64,000 bases of DNA, taken from Candidatus Gastranaerophilales bacterium. Its GTDB lineage: Bacteria; Cyanobacteriota; Vampirovibrionia; Gastranaerophilales; Gastranaerophilaceae. Location: positions 1 through 64,000 of the forward strand of contig CALVAM010000005.1 of assembly GCA_944325545.1 (NCBI GenBank), read 5' to 3'. How positions within the stretch are numbered: the stretch's first letter is position 1; each line of letters starts with the position of its first letter. Below, in pieces: positions 43,714-55,277 of the stretch. The notes under the pieces were generated by a model that was not told the DNA's origin, did not search any database, and saw nothing but the letters and a program-made list of their open reading frames with translations. A program made the position numbers and the translations under genes.

Positions 43714-44862
43714 ATGAATATAAAATTAACAAGAAGACAGCTTGGAATTATAGTGCTGCTTATAATTGTGGTACCTATTATATATAATAAAACTTTTGGT
43801 TTTATAAGTGGTTTGATACAACAACAAGCAATGAAAATGCCAAAAGAAGTTTTGGTAGGTCATCCACAAATGGAGTCAATAAATGTTTCTGCAGAAGTAA
43901 CAGGGAGAGTCGAGGCTCAGTATTCTATTGATGTTATTGCAAGAGTTCCTGGTTTTTTAATAAAAAAATATTTTAATGAAGGTGATTTTGTTAAAAAAGG
44001 ACAACTTCTTTTTCAAATAGATCCAAGAGAATATCAATTATCAGTAAATAATTCTAGAGCAGCTGTAAATCAATATAGTGCTTTGTATACTAATGCTCAA
44101 CAAGAATGGAATAGAGCAAATGCTCTTGTAAAAGAAGATTTAATAAGTCGTTCAGATGTTGATTCAAGTTTAGCAATAAGAAATCAAAATAAGGCGTTAT
44201 TGGATGCTGCAAATCAACAATTAGAATTAGCAAAAGTTAATTTAAGTTATACATCAATAAAATCTCCAATAGACGGAAGAATTGGAAAGGTTAATATTAC
44301 TGAAGGGAATTATGTTACAGCGACATCGGGTTCTTTAGTTAATGTTGCAAGTATTTCGCCTGTTTATGTTTCTTTTAATTTGAAAGGTGATGATTTTTTA
44401 AAGCTATTAAAAGCCAGTGATAGATTTAAAGATGTAGAAGTAAGAGTTCAATTTAATGATGGCAAATGGTATGACAAAATTGGAACAATAAGTTTTGTCG
44501 ATAATAAAATTGATAAGGATTCCGGTTCTGTAAATATGAGAGCAACTTTTGATAATTCAAGGGCTTGGCTTGTTCCTGGCGGTTATATGAAAGTTCAATT
44601 AACAGCACCTAAAAAGGTAGATTTTATGACAATCCCTCAATCTTGTACGAAAGGCGATGCAATGAGCGGGTATTATGTTTGGGCTGTTGAAAATAATAAA
44701 GCTGTAAGAAAGAACATAAAAGTTTCGGATGATATTGATAATAATTGGATTGTCACAGATGGTTTGAATTTAAGTGATACAATTGTCGTTTCCGGAATTC
44801 AAAATATTATGATGGATGGTCAAAAATTAAAAGTTGTGGAAGATAAAAAGAGTAAAAAATAA
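43714..44862 (+). CDS. RND efflux periplasmic adaptor (HlyD/AcrA family)
   Basis: The 382-residue protein has an N-terminal membrane anchor ([20 protein letters not shown]) and lipoyl-hairpin-barrel architecture ([34 protein letters not shown]; then [20 protein letters not shown]). It links the inner-membrane pump to the TolC channel. The ATG at 43714 has GGAG at 43704-43707; upstream in-frame alternatives (43657 TTG, 43702 ATG) have no proper site. Its stop overlaps the pump start by one base. No regulator gene is adjacent. Confidence 0.92.
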   Translation: MNIKLTRRQLGIIVLLIIVVPIIYNKTFGFISGLIQQQAMKMPKEVLVGHPQMESINVSAEVTGRVEAQYSIDVIARVPGFLIKKYFNEGDFVKKGQLLFQIDPREYQLSVNNSRAAVNQYSALYTNAQQEWNRANALVKEDLISRSDVDSSLAIRNQNKALLDAANQQLELAKVNLSYTSIKSPIDGRIGKVNITEGNYVTATSGSLVNVASISPVYVSFNLKGDDFLKLLKASDRFKDVEVRVQFNDGKWYDKIGTISFVDNKIDKDSGSVNMRATFDNSRAWLVPGGYMKVQLTAPKKVDFMTIPQSCTKGDAMSGYYVWAVENNKAVRKNIKVSDDIDNNWIVTDGLNLSDTIVVSGIQNIMMDGQKLKVVEDKKSKK

Positions 44863-47800
44863 TGAAACAGATTTTTGATAAAGATAAATTATACTTTTTT
44901 ATACAAAAGCCAAGATTTGCATTAGTAATATCAGTTTGTATTGTAATTTTAGGTATAATATCCATATTAGGTCTAAAACAAGAAAGTTATCCTGATGTTA
45001 CACCGCCTCAGGTGAGAGTTTCAGCATCTTATCAAGGAGCAAGTGCAGAAGTTATTGAATCTACTGTAGCTACTGTATTAGAAAACAAATTAAATGGTGT
45101 TGAAGATATGACTTATATGACATCAACTTCTTATGATGGTAGTTATTCTTTAACTCTTTATTTTAAAGTAGGTTCTAATAAAGATATAAATTTGATGAAT
45201 GTACAAAATCGTATTCAACAAGTACAATCTCAACTTCCTGAAGATGTCCAAAGAACAGGGGTTACTGCAATTAGTAGAACATCAGGTTCCGGAGCAATTA
45301 TTTTAACTCTTTATCCTGAATATGGAGATTGGACTCAATTAGATTTAACAAATTACGGCTCAATATATATTAAAGATGAATTGAAACGTATTGATGGTGT
45401 TGCTGATGTAAACGTATTTGGTGGTGGCGATTATTCAATGAGAATTTGGCTTGATCCTCAAAAAATGGCAGGATTAAATATTTCGACAAGTGAAGTAAAA
45501 GCAGCTATTACATCTCAAAATACTCAAGTTACGGCAGGTGCTTTGGGGCAGCTTCCTACAAATGAAAAAAATGCTTTGCAATTAACATTAAAAACAAAAG
45601 GGCGTTTAGAAGATGTTAAAGAGTTTGAAAATATAATAATACGTTCAAATATGGATGGTTCAAATGTCAAAATTAAAGATATTGCGAGGGTAGAATTAGG
45701 GGCACAATCGTATTCAAATTTAGGTTTGGTAAACGGAAAGCCTTCTGCCGTTGTTGTAATTTCACAACTTCCTGACGCTAATATTTTAAATTTATCAAAG
45801 GCAGTTGAGAAGAAAGTGGATGAACTAAATGCAAAAATGTCTAACGGTATAAAAATCATGTATGTAAAAAATGATGCAGATTTTATTCATGAATCAATGA
45901 AGGAAGTTGAGTTTACTATTTTACTTACGGCATTTATCGTAGTAATTATAATTTTCTTATTTTTAGGCGATGGAATGGCTACATTAGTACCATGTGCAAC
46001 GATTCCTGTTTCATTAATTGGTACGTTTTTTGCATTGAAAGCTATGGGAATGTCTATTAATCTTTTGACATTATTTGCTTTAGTTCTTGCAGTTGGTGTT
46101 GTAGTTGATGATGCCATTGTTGTTATTGAAAACGTGAAAAGACATATTGACGAGGGAAAATCTGCAATTATTGCAACACAATTAACAATGCAAGAAGTTG
46201 GTGCTTCATTAGTTGCTATGGCTATGGTGCTTATGGCGGTATTTGTGCCTATTATTTTTATGGGTGGTATGACAGGAGTTATGTATAAGCAATTTGCTGT
46301 ATGTATTGCTGTTTCGATTGCTATTTCTGCAATATGTGCGTTATCACTTTCTCCTGCTATGTGTTCGCATTTTCTTGGACAAAAACCTAAAGAAATTAAA
46401 AACAAATTATTAATAAAAATAAATGAAGAGGCCAATATTATTGTTAAAAAATTTAATGAAGGATTTTCTAAAATAGAAGATTTTTATATGGAGTATGTAA
46501 CTAAGTTTGTTAATGATAAAAAATTAGTTGCGATATTTTATATTGGAATATTATTACTTACTTTAATTTCTTTTAAAACAATATCTACAGGGTTTATTCC
46601 TGATGAGGATCAAGGAGTTTTGTTATCTCAAATTACACTCCCAGATGGAGCTTCTCTTACAAGAACAGAAGATGTTGCAAGAAAATTTACTGCAGAGGTT
46701 GCAAAAATAGATGGAGTAAATAAAGAAAAATTAACGGTATTTGGTGGTGATGGTGCTGTAAATCAAGCTACTGTAATTATTCAATTAGATGATTATAAAG
46801 ATAGAAAAATCGGCATATTTGATTGGATTGTTAGAAAAGTAAAGGGTCAAGCTACGGATTTATCTCATGTTGCTATTTTGAATAAAGTGAGAATGATAGG
46901 TGCAAATACAAAAGAAGCTTCAATTATTTCTTTTTCACCTCCTGCAATTAGCGGTATGAGTATGATGGGAGGGTTTGAGTTTCAAATGCTTTCAAAAGGG
47001 GAATATACTCCGCAAGAATTGGAAACTTGGGCTAATAAACTTATTTCAGCAGCAAATCAAAATCCTAGTTTATCGAGTGTAAATACATCATTTCAGGCAA
47101 ATGTTCCTCAGTATATTATTGATATTGATTATGAAAAAGCTCTTGCACAAAATGTTGATTTGCAAGAATTATATTCTACCCTTGCTTCCATGCTTGGAAC
47201 TTATTATGTAAATGATTTTAATAAGTATGACAGAGTATTTAAAGTACAAATGCAGGCTGAAAGTAATTTTAGAGATAAGGCTACTGATTTGTCAGGAATA
47301 TATGTAAAGAATAATAATGGTGTTATGGTTCCTGTATTATCAATAATGAAGTTAAGACAAACAATTGGTACAGCATCAATTACAAGATATAATCAATATA
47401 AGTCTGTGCAAATACAAGGTCAACAAGGTGCCGGAAAAAGTTCTGGGGACGCTATGAATGCAATGGAAGATGTTGCGAAATCAATACTTCCAGCAGATAT
47501 TTCTTATGATTGGTCAGGAACTTCTGCACAAGAAAGAGAAGCTTCCGGACAAACGGGTATGATTGTAGGAATGGCTTTGATATTTGTATATCTTTTCTTG
47601 GTAGCTTTATATGAAAGTTATACAATCCCTGTAGCAGTATTGTTGATTTCGCCTATTGCGGCTTTGGGTGCTTTAATTTTCCAAATGATGATTAACCAAT
47701 CATTTGATATTTACTCTCAAGTCGGTATGATTACACTTGTGGGACTTGCTGCTAAACAATCTATTTTGATTGTAGAATTTGCAAAAGAGGAACACGAGAA

Positions 47801-48083
47801 GAATGGTTTGTCAGTAAAAGATGCTGCAATTAAAGCTGCAAAATTAAGATTTAGAGCGATTATGATGACAGAATTAGCATTCATTATTGGTGTTATGCCA
47901 ATGTTGTTTGCGTCAGGGGCAGGTGCTAATTCGAGAATTTCTGTCGGTTCAACTGTTTTTGGAGGTATGATTGCTGCTGCTACTTTAGGTGCAGCTTTAA
48001 CGCCAGCTTTTTATGTTATAGTTCAAGAATTTGTTGATAAGTTTCCGACTAAAAAAATTACGGAAAAAGACTTGGAGATTTAG
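44862..48083 (+). CDS. RND multidrug efflux pump (HAE1/AcrB family)
   Basis: The 1073-residue trimeric inner-membrane transporter is driven by proton flow. It has twelve membrane helices, the family motifs [15 protein letters not shown] and [18 protein letters not shown] (TM4 Asp pair for proton relay), GFIPDEDQG after TM7 and a Lys in TM10 ([17 protein letters not shown]). Two large periplasmic porter loops are present. It is HAE1-type (drug or amphiphile export) rather than metal-type. Middle gene of a complete tripartite operon. Confidence 0.95.
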   Translation: MKQIFDKDKLYFFIQKPRFALVISVCIVILGIISILGLKQESYPDVTPPQVRVSASYQGASAEVIESTVATVLENKLNGVEDMTYMTSTSYDGSYSLTLYFKVGSNKDINLMNVQNRIQQVQSQLPEDVQRTGVTAISRTSGSGAIILTLYPEYGDWTQLDLTNYGSIYIKDELKRIDGVADVNVFGGGDYSMRIWLDPQKMAGLNISTSEVKAAITSQNTQVTAGALGQLPTNEKNALQLTLKTKGRLEDVKEFENIIIRSNMDGSNVKIKDIARVELGAQSYSNLGLVNGKPSAVVVISQLPDANILNLSKAVEKKVDELNAKMSNGIKIMYVKNDADFIHESMKEVEFTILLTAFIVVIIIFLFLGDGMATLVPCATIPVSLIGTFFALKAMGMSINLLTLFALVLAVGVVVDDAIVVIENVKRHIDEGKSAIIATQLTMQEVGASLVAMAMVLMAVFVPIIFMGGMTGVMYKQFAVCIAVSIAISAICALSLSPAMCSHFLGQKPKEIKNKLLIKINEEANIIVKKFNEGFSKIEDFYMEYVTKFVNDKKLVAIFYIGILLLTLISFKTISTGFIPDEDQGVLLSQITLPDGASLTRTEDVARKFTAEVAKIDGVNKEKLTVFGGDGAVNQATVIIQLDDYKDRKIGIFDWIVRKVKGQATDLSHVAILNKVRMIGANTKEASIISFSPPAISGMSMMGGFEFQMLSKGEYTPQELETWANKLISAANQNPSLSSVNTSFQANVPQYIIDIDYEKALAQNVDLQELYSTLASMLGTYYVNDFNKYDRVFKVQMQAESNFRDKATDLSGIYVKNNNGVMVPVLSIMKLRQTIGTASITRYNQYKSVQIQGQQGAGKSSGDAMNAMEDVAKSILPADISYDWSGTSAQEREASGQTGMIVGMALIFVYLFLVALYESYTIPVAVLLISPIAALGALIFQMMINQSFDIYSQVGMITLVGLAAKQSILIVEFAKEEHEKNGLSVKDAAIKAAKLRFRAIMMTELAFIIGVMPMLFASGAGANSRISVGSTVFGGMIAAATLGAALTPAFYVIVQEFVDKFPTKKITEKDLEI

Positions 48084-48084
48084 G

Positions 48085-49602
48085 ATGAAAAAGGTTTTAA
48101 ATATATTATTAATATGTTCTTTATTATCTGTTAGTTCTATTCAAGCTTTTGCAAAAGATAAAACAGTTAAAAAAGAAAAAGTTAAAAAATCTGAACAAAT
48201 ACAGATTGTAAAACCTGAAAAAACAAAGGTTAATAAAAGACTTGAAAGAAAGAAAAGTTTAAATAAAGAACAAGTACAGAAAGAGACTTCAAAAGAAGCT
48301 AAGGGAATGTATGAAACAAAATTTCCTGAAATAACTAGCGGAATTGAATATGCTGAAATGAACGGAGAAGTTACTTTAAGTGATTGTATTAAATTAGCAA
48401 TTTCTCATCATCCCACTATTATGTCAGCCATAAGTAATTCTGAAATATATAAAACCAGAATTGGTCAAGCTTGGTCAAATTATTTTCCGACAATAGGTGC
48501 TGGGGTTAGTTATTCAAGGAATGACATGCTTATGTCTAACATGCCGTCAAGTATGTCAAGAATGATGACTCAAAGATATAATATGTTTTATATGCCAACA
48601 TTATCTGCTAATATGCTATTTTTTGATTTTGGGAAGACTAAAGCAAATGCAGATATGGCAAAAAGAAATTATGAAGCTTCAAGGTATGACGCTGAATCAA
48701 GTATAGAAACCGTTATTTATAATGTAAAAGTGGCTTATTATAATATGGTTTTTGCAGAAATTCAAAAATCTGTTTATGAAGAAACCGTTAAAGATTTCGA
48801 GTTACAATTAAAGCAAGCAAAAGCTTATTATCAAATAGGTAAAAAAGCAAAGATTGATGTTACAACTGCGGAGTATAATTTAGGGAACGCTAAAGTTAAT
48901 TTAATTAAGGCAAAAAATACATTGGAATTAGCAGCAGTAGAACTTGCTAATGCAGTCGGGATTCCGGAATTAGAAAATGTTGTTCTAAAAGATAAAATGA
49001 ATAATAAAAAATATGATGTGAATTTCCCGGATTTAATTAAAACTGCACAAGAATCCAGACCTGCATTATTGTCAGCTAAAAAAGCAATGGATGCAGCAGA
49101 ATTAAATGTTAGAGCTGCAAAAAGAGCGTTTACTCCTGATTTAAGCGGGTTTGCTTCATATGATCACGGGGGAAGACAAATTGACAGTGATTATGGATAT
49201 CAATTTGGATTACAACTTAACTATACTGCTTTAAATTTAATGCTTCTAAAAAAACAAGTGGATGAAGCGAAAGCTACTTATAACAAGTATGTTGCTGACT
49301 ATGAACAACAAAAACAAAATGTATATTTAGAAGTAAAAAGTGCTTATATAAGTCTTTTAAATTCTCACGATAGTTTAGATGTTTCAAAACTCGCTTTACA
49401 ACAAGCTAAAGAACGTCAATATCTTGCATTTAGACGATATCAAGTAGGTTTAGGAGATGCAATTGAATTTAAAGATTCTGAAAATACTTACTTAAATGCT
49501 CAATTAGATTATTATAATAATTTATTAAATTATAATATTAATGCAGCAGAACTGGAAAGGGTTATAGGAGCTCCTATAAAAGAATCAAATATTGATTTAT
49601 AA
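48085..49602 (+). CDS. TolC-family outer-membrane efflux channel
   Basis: The 505-residue protein has a signal peptide (KKVLNILLICSLLSVSSIQA), then an unusual lysine-rich stretch (about residues 25-75), then the duplicated OEP helical repeats (VTLSDCIKLAISHHPTIMSA; VYLEVKSAYISLLNSHDSLD; FRRYQVGLGDAIEFKDSE). It forms the exit duct for the adaptor and pump encoded upstream. GGAG at 48074-48077 supports 48085 over the longer in-frame start at 48031 that lies within the pump gene. Confidence 0.92.
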   Translation: MKKVLNILLICSLLSVSSIQAFAKDKTVKKEKVKKSEQIQIVKPEKTKVNKRLERKKSLNKEQVQKETSKEAKGMYETKFPEITSGIEYAEMNGEVTLSDCIKLAISHHPTIMSAISNSEIYKTRIGQAWSNYFPTIGAGVSYSRNDMLMSNMPSSMSRMMTQRYNMFYMPTLSANMLFFDFGKTKANADMAKRNYEASRYDAESSIETVIYNVKVAYYNMVFAEIQKSVYEETVKDFELQLKQAKAYYQIGKKAKIDVTTAEYNLGNAKVNLIKAKNTLELAAVELANAVGIPELENVVLKDKMNNKKYDVNFPDLIKTAQESRPALLSAKKAMDAAELNVRAAKRAFTPDLSGFASYDHGGRQIDSDYGYQFGLQLNYTALNLMLLKKQVDEAKATYNKYVADYEQQKQNVYLEVKSAYISLLNSHDSLDVSKLALQQAKERQYLAFRRYQVGLGDAIEFKDSENTYLNAQLDYYNNLLNYNINAAELERVIGAPIKESNIDL

Positions 49603-49607
49603 ACTTA

Positions 49608-50330
49608 TTAGTTACTTTTACCTGCTCTGTATCCGCAATATGCAAATATTGGAGGTAATAATCTTTCAGGGTGAAGTTTATTTGCACAAGGAAATTTTGC
49701 TAAAACTAAAACCCCTAGAGCATCATCAATATTAATTAAACAATCTTTTAAAGTTAATTTTCTATCAGGTTGTTTATCGTGCGGATCACTTATAATATTT
49801 GCTAAAGCCGCTGCTCCAAACATACCAACAAGCAAACCTCCCGCAATAGACATTATTTTCCCTGGAACGTTATTAAAGTTTTTACTTTCTTCGCATAATT
49901 TTAAAACCCCTCCAACTATCCAAGTTGGAATTGAAGCATTTAAAAATTGAAATAACCCCTCTTTTAATTTGTTTTCATTTGTTTTTTTATTTTCTCCAAT
50001 CATTCCAATTCCAACACCACCGACGATGGAAGATGCTGAAAGTAATATCATATCTTTTAATTCATAATCTAATTTTAAAGGATTTTTAATTTTCTTTTTT
50101 TTCATAAGATACATCATTGGTAAAATCGTTCCTATTGCAGCACCAATTCCTGCTTTAATTCTATCAGGCATAGTAATTTTACGTTCATAGGCTTTATGTC
50201 TTCTTGCAATAAGAGGAGCTACTGCAGAAGTATTTTTAGAATTAAAATTTTTATCACCGTATTCGGGGTATGAATCCAGTTTTTCTAAGTAAGGGTAACG
50301 ACTATTTGTGATACTAATTCCACTAACCAT
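49608..50330 (-). CDS. Hypothetical membrane protein (240 aa)
   Basis: No family recognised. The protein has a polar N-terminal 55 residues (GDKNFNSKNTSAVAPLIARR), then about four hydrophobic segments (AGIGAAIGTILPMMYLM; ILLSASSIVGGVGIGMIG; NASIPTWIVGGVLKL; IAGGLLVGMFGAAALANII) and a Cys-containing tail. Glycine-rich helices suggest a small integral membrane protein. It converges on the tolC-like gene (5 bp between stops) and is divergent from another small membrane protein at 50471. Confidence 0.6.
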   Translation of the reverse strand: MVSGISITNSRYPYLEKLDSYPEYGDKNFNSKNTSAVAPLIARRHKAYERKITMPDRIKAGIGAAIGTILPMMYLMKKKKIKNPLKLDYELKDMILLSASSIVGGVGIGMIGENKKTNENKLKEGLFQFLNASIPTWIVGGVLKLCEESKNFNNVPGKIMSIAGGLLVGMFGAAALANIISDPHDKQPDRKLTLKDCLINIDDALGVLVLAKFPCANKLHPERLLPPIFAYCGYRAGKSN

Positions 50331-50470
50331 ATTTTCACTTCCTAGTCGGATTATAACTTATTGTTTTAATTTTATCAATATCTCTAAAGTAAATAATTGT
50401 TAAGTTATTTAAATATAAAAGCAATTTTAAATATTCATTGGTTTTATAGGAGTTAAAAGGAGTTGTTAGT

Positions 50471-50851
50471 ATGAGTGTAGATGCAAAAATTTCAAGAGTA
50501 ATTGATAATAATAATGTTCAAGTCGATATTTCATCTAAAAATGCTAGAACAAGGTACTATCAAGTTCCTAAAAATAATGCTGATAATTTTATAAAACAAT
50601 ATAAAAAGCAAGATAAAAAAGCTTCTTGGATAACAAATACAGCATTTGGAGCATCAATTTTAGTTGGTGTATTTGGAGCAAATGCTCTAACAAAGAAGAT
50701 GAATAATAAATTATTAAAATTTGTATTAAATACTGCAGCTGGTGTTGGATGTGCAATTGCTGCTATGTTTGGCAGCGGAAAATATATAGAATCTGAAAAA
50801 AATAAAATTTTAGAGCAAAATAGAGCAAAAGAAATATTTTTTGAAGCATAA
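50471..50851 (+). CDS. Hypothetical membrane protein (126 aa)
   Basis: No family recognised. The N-terminal 55 residues are polar (KISRVIDNNNVQVDISSKNA), followed by two Gly/Ala-rich membrane helices (TAFGASILVGVFGANAL and VLNTAAGVGCAIAAMFGSG) and a basic tail. Two candidate AGGAG sites lie upstream of the ATG, the nearer one about 8 bp away. The pattern of a soluble head with Gly-rich helices is shared with the divergent 49608 protein. A bidirectional terminator separates it from the ATP synthase operon. Confidence 0.6.
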   Translation: MSVDAKISRVIDNNNVQVDISSKNARTRYYQVPKNNADNFIKQYKKQDKKASWITNTAFGASILVGVFGANALTKKMNNKLLKFVLNTAAGVGCAIAAMFGSGKYIESEKNKILEQNRAKEIFFEA

Positions 50852-50858
50852 TAAAAAA

Positions 50859-50890
50859 CGGTCCGACTTTTATAAGTCGGACCGCTTCTT
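50859..50890. terminator. Terminator between the 50471 gene and atpG
   Basis: CGGTCCGACTT pairs with AAGTCGGACCG (50859-50884), then CTTCTTATTT; GC-rich stem usable in both directions. Confidence 0.85.
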
Positions 50891-50905
50891 ATTTATAAAT
50901 AAATT

Positions 50906-51817
50906 TTAGCCATTGACTCCTTGAGCACCTGATACAATTTCTACTAATTCTTGAGTAATAGCAGCTTGACGAGCTTTATTATAATCAATAGTTAAAGTTG
51001 TAATCATTTCTTCTGCGTTATTTGAAGCCGCTGACATAGCTGTCATTCTTGAAGCCAATTCACTTGCATTTGCTTCCAATAGTGCTTGATAAATCGAATT
51101 TGTTATATACATTGGCACAATTTGTTGTAAAACTCCATTAGCCGAAGGCTCAAATTCCATGACTGGTTCAATTTCATGTTCTTCAGCTTTTTCTATTTTT
51201 ACGGGTAAAACTTCCCAAGATACAACACTATATGACATCATATTATTGAAATGAGTAGTAATAATATCAATTCTATCAATTTCACCTGATACAAAATCAT
51301 TTGCAATATCTTCTGAAATCAAATTTGCACCCGTTGCTGTAGGGTCATTTGCAATTGCAATATAGCCATCTTTTAGAATGTAATCGCCAGCCTTATGTTT
51401 AAAAGCGGAAATCGCTTTTTGTCCTACAGGATAAATAACTGTTTTTATGCCTTGTAGAGCGTTATCTTTTACTCGTTTTAAAGCAGCCTTTATTATATTA
51501 GCATTATAAGCACCTGCTAAACCTTTATTTGAAGTTATAACCAAAAGACCTTCTGTTTTAACTTCTCGATGTCTTAAAAGTTCCGGATAATTATCTAAGC
51601 CTCTTTCAACTTTTAAGCCGTCAAGAGAATATTCACCTACAGTAGCCAGCATTTTTCTAAAAAGATGTAACAATTCATCTGAAAATGGTCTTGCAGCTTT
51701 TACTGTTGATTCAGCTTTCTTAACTTTTGCAGCTGCAACCATTTTCATTGCTTTTGTTATCTTTTTAGTATTTTGAACACTACCGATTCTACTTTTTATG
51801 TCCTTTAAATTTGGCAT
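50906..51817 (-). CDS. atpG: ATP synthase F1 subunit gamma
   Basis: Central rotor stalk. The 303-residue protein has the N-terminal NLKDIKSRIGSVQNTKKITK followed by AMKMVAAAKV, and the C-terminal ASRMTAMSAASNNAEEMITT, then LTIDYNKARQAAITQELVEI, both diagnostic. The cyanobacterial regulatory Cys-pair insertion is not visible. Last gene of the operon; the beta and epsilon genes are not in this window, as in Cyanobacteria where they form a separate operon. Confidence 0.96.
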   Translation of the reverse strand: MPNLKDIKSRIGSVQNTKKITKAMKMVAAAKVKKAESTVKAARPFSDELLHLFRKMLATVGEYSLDGLKVERGLDNYPELLRHREVKTEGLLVITSNKGLAGAYNANIIKAALKRVKDNALQGIKTVIYPVGQKAISAFKHKAGDYILKDGYIAIANDPTATGANLISEDIANDFVSGEIDRIDIITTHFNNMMSYSVVSWEVLPVKIEKAEEHEIEPVMEFEPSANGVLQQIVPMYITNSIYQALLEANASELASRMTAMSAASNNAEEMITTLTIDYNKARQAAITQELVEIVSGAQGVNG

Positions 51818-51828
51818 TTATAACACCT

Positions 51829-53340
51829 CTATAAAGTTTTACCATATGCTTCTAACTGAGTTTTTAAAGCTGAAATGTCTTCATCAGATAATTTAGCTCC
51901 CTCATTTAAAGACTTGTTGAGTTCCGGCATATTAGCCTCAAAATACTCAAACCAACCGTTTTTATATTCATTGATTTTCTTATTATCAATTTCATCTAAG
52001 AAACCTTCATTTGCTGCAAAAAGTATTGTAACTTGTTGAGCAACGGTTAAAGGTTTATATTGAGGTTGTTTTAGTACTTCAGTCAATTTTTGACCTCTAA
52101 GAAGTTGTTTCTTTGTTGCAGCGTCCAAATCTGAAGCAAATTGAGCAAATGCTTCTAATTCTCTAAATTGAGCTAAGTCTAAACGCAATTTACCGGCAAC
52201 TTGTTTAATACCCTTAGTCTGAGCCGCACCACCTACACGAGATACTGATATACCTGCGTTAATTGCAGGTCTTACACCTGAATTGAATAAAGATGTTTCC
52301 AAGAATATTTGTCCGTCTGTAATAGAGATTACGTTTGTTGGAATATAAGCAGAAACGTCACCGGCTTGAGTTTCAATAATTGGAAGTGCTGTAATACTTC
52401 CGCCGCCCAATTCATCAGATAATTTAACTGCTCTTTCTAATAATCTTGAGTGAAGATAGAAAACATCTCCAGGATAAGCTTCACGTCCTGGTGGTCTTTT
52501 TAATAATAAACTCATTGCACGATATGCTTGAGCGTGTTTAGTCAAATCGTCATATACTATTAAAACGTGTTTGCCTTGTTCCATAAATTCTTCTGCGATT
52601 GCAACACCTGCAAATGGAGCAATGTATTGTAGTGGAGCAGGTTCATTTGCTGTAGCTGATACAATAATTGAATAATCCATTGCACCGTGTTTTTCTAATG
52701 TTTTAGCTAGTTGAGCTACAGTAGAAGCCTTTTGACCAACTGCTACATAAATACAAATTACATCACCGCCTTTTTGGTTCAAAATTGTATCAATTGCAAT
52801 TGCTGTTTTTCCGGTTTGTCTATCCCCAATAATAAGTTCACGTTGTCCTCTTCCTATCGGAGTTAGTGCATCAATTGCAGTAAGACCTGTTTGTAATGGT
52901 TGATGAACTGATTTCCTTGCAACAATACCTGGAGCCACACGCTCTATTGGTCTTGTTTTATCAGTTATAATCTCACCTTTACCATCAATTGGTTTACCTG
53001 TTGGGTTTATAATTCTACCGATAAGAGCATCTCCTACCGGAACTGATGCAATTCTTCCGGTTGTTTTTACCGTCATACCTTCTTTTATATGAGTATATTC
53101 TCCAAGGATTACAACACCAACATTATCTTCTTCTAAGTTTAAAGTTATACCTAAAGTGCCTTTACCGTCTTCAAACTCTACAAGTTCGTTTGACATAACA
53201 TTGCGTAATCCGTATATTCTTGCAATACCATCACCTACTTCAAGGACACTTCCGATATTTGAAATTTCAGCTTTCGTTTCATAATTTCGGATACTTTCCT
53301 TTAAAATAGAGCTAATTTCATCAGGATTTATTACTGTCAT
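51829..53340 (-). CDS. atpA: ATP synthase F1 subunit alpha
   Basis: Non-catalytic nucleotide-binding subunit. The 503-residue protein has the Walker [10 protein letters not shown] at 172-180, the Walker B ILIVYDDL-type [16 protein letters not shown] and the alpha signature [17 protein letters not shown]. It lies 15 bp after atpH and 11 bp before atpG on the minus strand. Confidence 0.97.
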   Translation of the reverse strand: MTVINPDEISSILKESIRNYETKAEISNIGSVLEVGDGIARIYGLRNVMSNELVEFEDGKGTLGITLNLEEDNVGVVILGEYTHIKEGMTVKTTGRIASVPVGDALIGRIINPTGKPIDGKGEIITDKTRPIERVAPGIVARKSVHQPLQTGLTAIDALTPIGRGQRELIIGDRQTGKTAIAIDTILNQKGGDVICIYVAVGQKASTVAQLAKTLEKHGAMDYSIIVSATANEPAPLQYIAPFAGVAIAEEFMEQGKHVLIVYDDLTKHAQAYRAMSLLLKRPPGREAYPGDVFYLHSRLLERAVKLSDELGGGSITALPIIETQAGDVSAYIPTNVISITDGQIFLETSLFNSGVRPAINAGISVSRVGGAAQTKGIKQVAGKLRLDLAQFRELEAFAQFASDLDAATKKQLLRGQKLTEVLKQPQYKPLTVAQQVTILFAANEGFLDEIDNKKINEYKNGWFEYFEANMPELNKSLNEGAKLSDEDISALKTQLEAYGKTL

Positions 53341-53355
53341 TTTTTATCCTTTCAT

Positions 53356-53919
53356 TTATCCCTTTATTATATTCTTACTTAAATTCTCTAACTTATGCTT
53401 TATACTATTGTCTATAATTGTTTCATTAATATTAAAAACTAATCCTGCAATAATATTCGCATCTATATTCCATTCTATTATGGTATTCTTTTGTAATTTT
53501 TCAGAAATTCTATTTCTTATTTCATTTTTCTTTTCTTCATTAATCTCAATTGCAGATGTTACTTTTACTCTAACAATGTTCTTTATTTCTTCTAATTCTT
53601 TTTCAAATTCTTGAGCTATTACATCTATAATGTTTATTCTCTTTTTTAAATTTAAAGCAATTATAAAATTATACACAATAGGCATTAATTTACTTTGAAA
53701 CAATTTACAAAGTGTAATTTGTTTTTCTTCTACTGAAATTGAAGGATTATTAATTGCCTCTTTCAAAGCCTGTGAAGAATTAATATTTTCACTTACCTCT
53801 TTTAAATCATCTAAAATATCTTCTTTAGATATTCCATCATTTTCAGCTGCTAACTCCATTAAGGCTTTAGCCCATCTTCTTGCAATTAATTCAGAATTTT
53901 GTTTTACTATAGCTGTCAT
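53356..53919 (-). CDS. atpH: ATP synthase F1 subunit delta
   Basis: Peripheral stator protein joining the b/b' stalk to the alpha3-beta3 head. The 187-residue protein has an N-terminal six-helix-type region (IARRWAKALMELAAENDGIS) and the C-terminal core (VRVKVTSAIEINEEKKNEIR, then IDANIIAGLVFNINETIIDN). It lies one base from the b subunit gene. Confidence 0.92.
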   Translation of the reverse strand: MTAIVKQNSELIARRWAKALMELAAENDGISKEDILDDLKEVSENINSSQALKEAINNPSISVEEKQITLCKLFQSKLMPIVYNFIIALNLKKRINIIDVIAQEFEKELEEIKNIVRVKVTSAIEINEEKKNEIRNRISEKLQKNTIIEWNIDANIIAGLVFNINETIIDNSIKHKLENLSKNIIKG

Positions 53920-53920
53920 A

Positions 53921-54424
53921 TTATAAATTCACCTCGCTTATAGCATCAACACTTTCGTCTATTAAACGATTATGTAATTCATAATTATTGTTTAGCTCAT
54001 TTATTATATGATTTTTAGCTACTTCAATAGAAGCTTCTGATGCTTTTCTTAATAAATCATTTTTTAAAAGAGCTGTTTTATTTTCTACTAATTTTTTTGA
54101 ATTTTCTTTTATACCATTTGCAAGATTATTTGCGTCTTCTAATATTTTTTCTCCTACTAATTTTGCATTAGTTTTAGATTTTTCTATTATTTCATCAATT
54201 TCTTCTGATAAGTGAGCAACAGTATCCTCAATATTTTTTAAATTTTTTTCAGAATTTTCTTTTTCTGTTTTAGAATCTTCAACCCTTTGTGTTATTACAT
54301 TTTTTGCATCATCTAACTTTGTACCCAAGTTAATTTTTCTACAAATAAAGACTATTATTGAGAAAAATATAATAAAATTGAATAAATTAGTTCTGCTTAT
54401 GTAATCTAATATTGCACCCAACAT
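53921..54424 (-). CDS. atpF: ATP synthase F0 subunit b
   Basis: The 167-residue protein has an N-terminal membrane helix (NLFNFIIFFSIIVFICRKI) and a long charged coiled coil (KLDDAKNVITQRVEDSKTEK onward), the b-type stator stalk. It is the second of two different b-type genes, so the stalk is a b/b' heterodimer as in Cyanobacteria and plastids. Confidence 0.9.
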   Translation of the reverse strand: MLGAILDYISRTNLFNFIIFFSIIVFICRKINLGTKLDDAKNVITQRVEDSKTEKENSEKNLKNIEDTVAHLSEEIDEIIEKSKTNAKLVGEKILEDANNLANGIKENSKKLVENKTALLKNDLLRKASEASIEVAKNHIINELNNNYELHNRLIDESVDAISEVNL

Positions 54425-54436
54425 TGCTCGACCTTC

Positions 54437-54907
54437 CTAGTGGTATAAAATTTTGTTTACTTTGTCATTATCAAAATATGGAACTTCACTTCTGTAGCCT
54501 AACATTTTTTCTACAATGTCATTTGCCAAATCTGTCATTTTACTTTTCAAACCTTCTTTAGTTTCATTGGATAAATTTTCCAGACCTTGATATGCATTAT
54601 TAAGTTCATTATTTACTTCTTCTTGAGTGTTGTGAATATAGCTATCTTTTTGTTTTTTATAATCATTTAAAGAATCAATATAAACTAATCTTGCATCATT
54701 TCTAGCATTTGAAATTTTATTATCTCTATCTTCAGACAAAGCTTTAGCCTTATCATTATTAGTTTCTGCATCTTTTAAATTTGAATTAACAAAATCTTCC
54801 CTTTCAGTAACAATTTTTTGAATAGGAGCGTATAAAATTTTGTTCATTAAGTAAACAAAAACAATAAAAGAAACTATTGTAACTAAAAATGTAGCATTAA
54901 ATTCCAT
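54437..54907 (-). CDS. atpF2: ATP synthase F0 subunit b'
   Basis: The 156-residue protein has an N-terminal membrane segment (NATFLVTIVSFIVFVYLMNK), then ILYAPIQKIVTEREDFVNSN and a coiled coil with alternating Asn/Asp/Lys. The APIQKIVTER segment after the membrane helix is typical for b'. It directly follows atpE in transcription order. Confidence 0.88.
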   Translation of the reverse strand: MEFNATFLVTIVSFIVFVYLMNKILYAPIQKIVTEREDFVNSNLKDAETNNDKAKALSEDRDNKISNARNDARLVYIDSLNDYKKQKDSYIHNTQEEVNNELNNAYQGLENLSNETKEGLKSKMTDLANDIVEKMLGYRSEVPYFDNDKVNKILYH

Positions 54908-55004
54908 TTCTGACCTATTTAGTGGGAGAAATTTTTTTCAAATTGTACTTACTCGTCTCCCTTTCAAATAAATACTTTAGATGTTAGGAGTTTATAATTT
55001 ACCC

Positions 55005-55250
55005 CTAGCCCATCATTCCGCATAATTTCATTGCGATAACGAAAGCGTAAATCGCACAAGCTTCAGCCATAGCTGCACCAACTAAGAAGAAACCGACTGC
55101 TTTACCTGCGATTTCAGGTTGTCTAGAGATTGATTCTAAAAGACCTTTTGTTGCAACCCCAACTCCTAATCCTGCACCTATTGCACCAAAACCAATTGCA
55201 ATACCTGCGCCTAATTGTGCTAAATCTGAAATTGTTTTTACTTCTTCCAT
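55005..55250 (-). CDS. atpE: ATP synthase F0 subunit c
   Basis: The 81-residue hairpin protein forms the ion-driven c ring. Helix 1 has GAGIAIGFGAIGAGLGVG, the loop has SRQPE and helix 2 has MAEACAIYAF with the ion-carrying Glu63. The positions that mark sodium-binding rings (Gln in helix 1, Ser/Thr after the Glu) are Leu28 and Ala64, so proton coupling is inferred. GGAG precedes the ATG. Confidence 0.95.
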   Translation of the reverse strand: MEEVKTISDLAQLGAGIAIGFGAIGAGLGVGVATKGLLESISRQPEIAGKAVGFFLVGAAMAEACAIYAFVIAMKLCGMMG

Positions 55251-55277
55251 TTTAATTCTCCTTTTTTATTTATTTTA

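Noticed and set aside
45524-46435. Long minus-strand frames inside the RND pump gene
   Set aside because: Shadows of the clear AcrB-family gene; no motifs.
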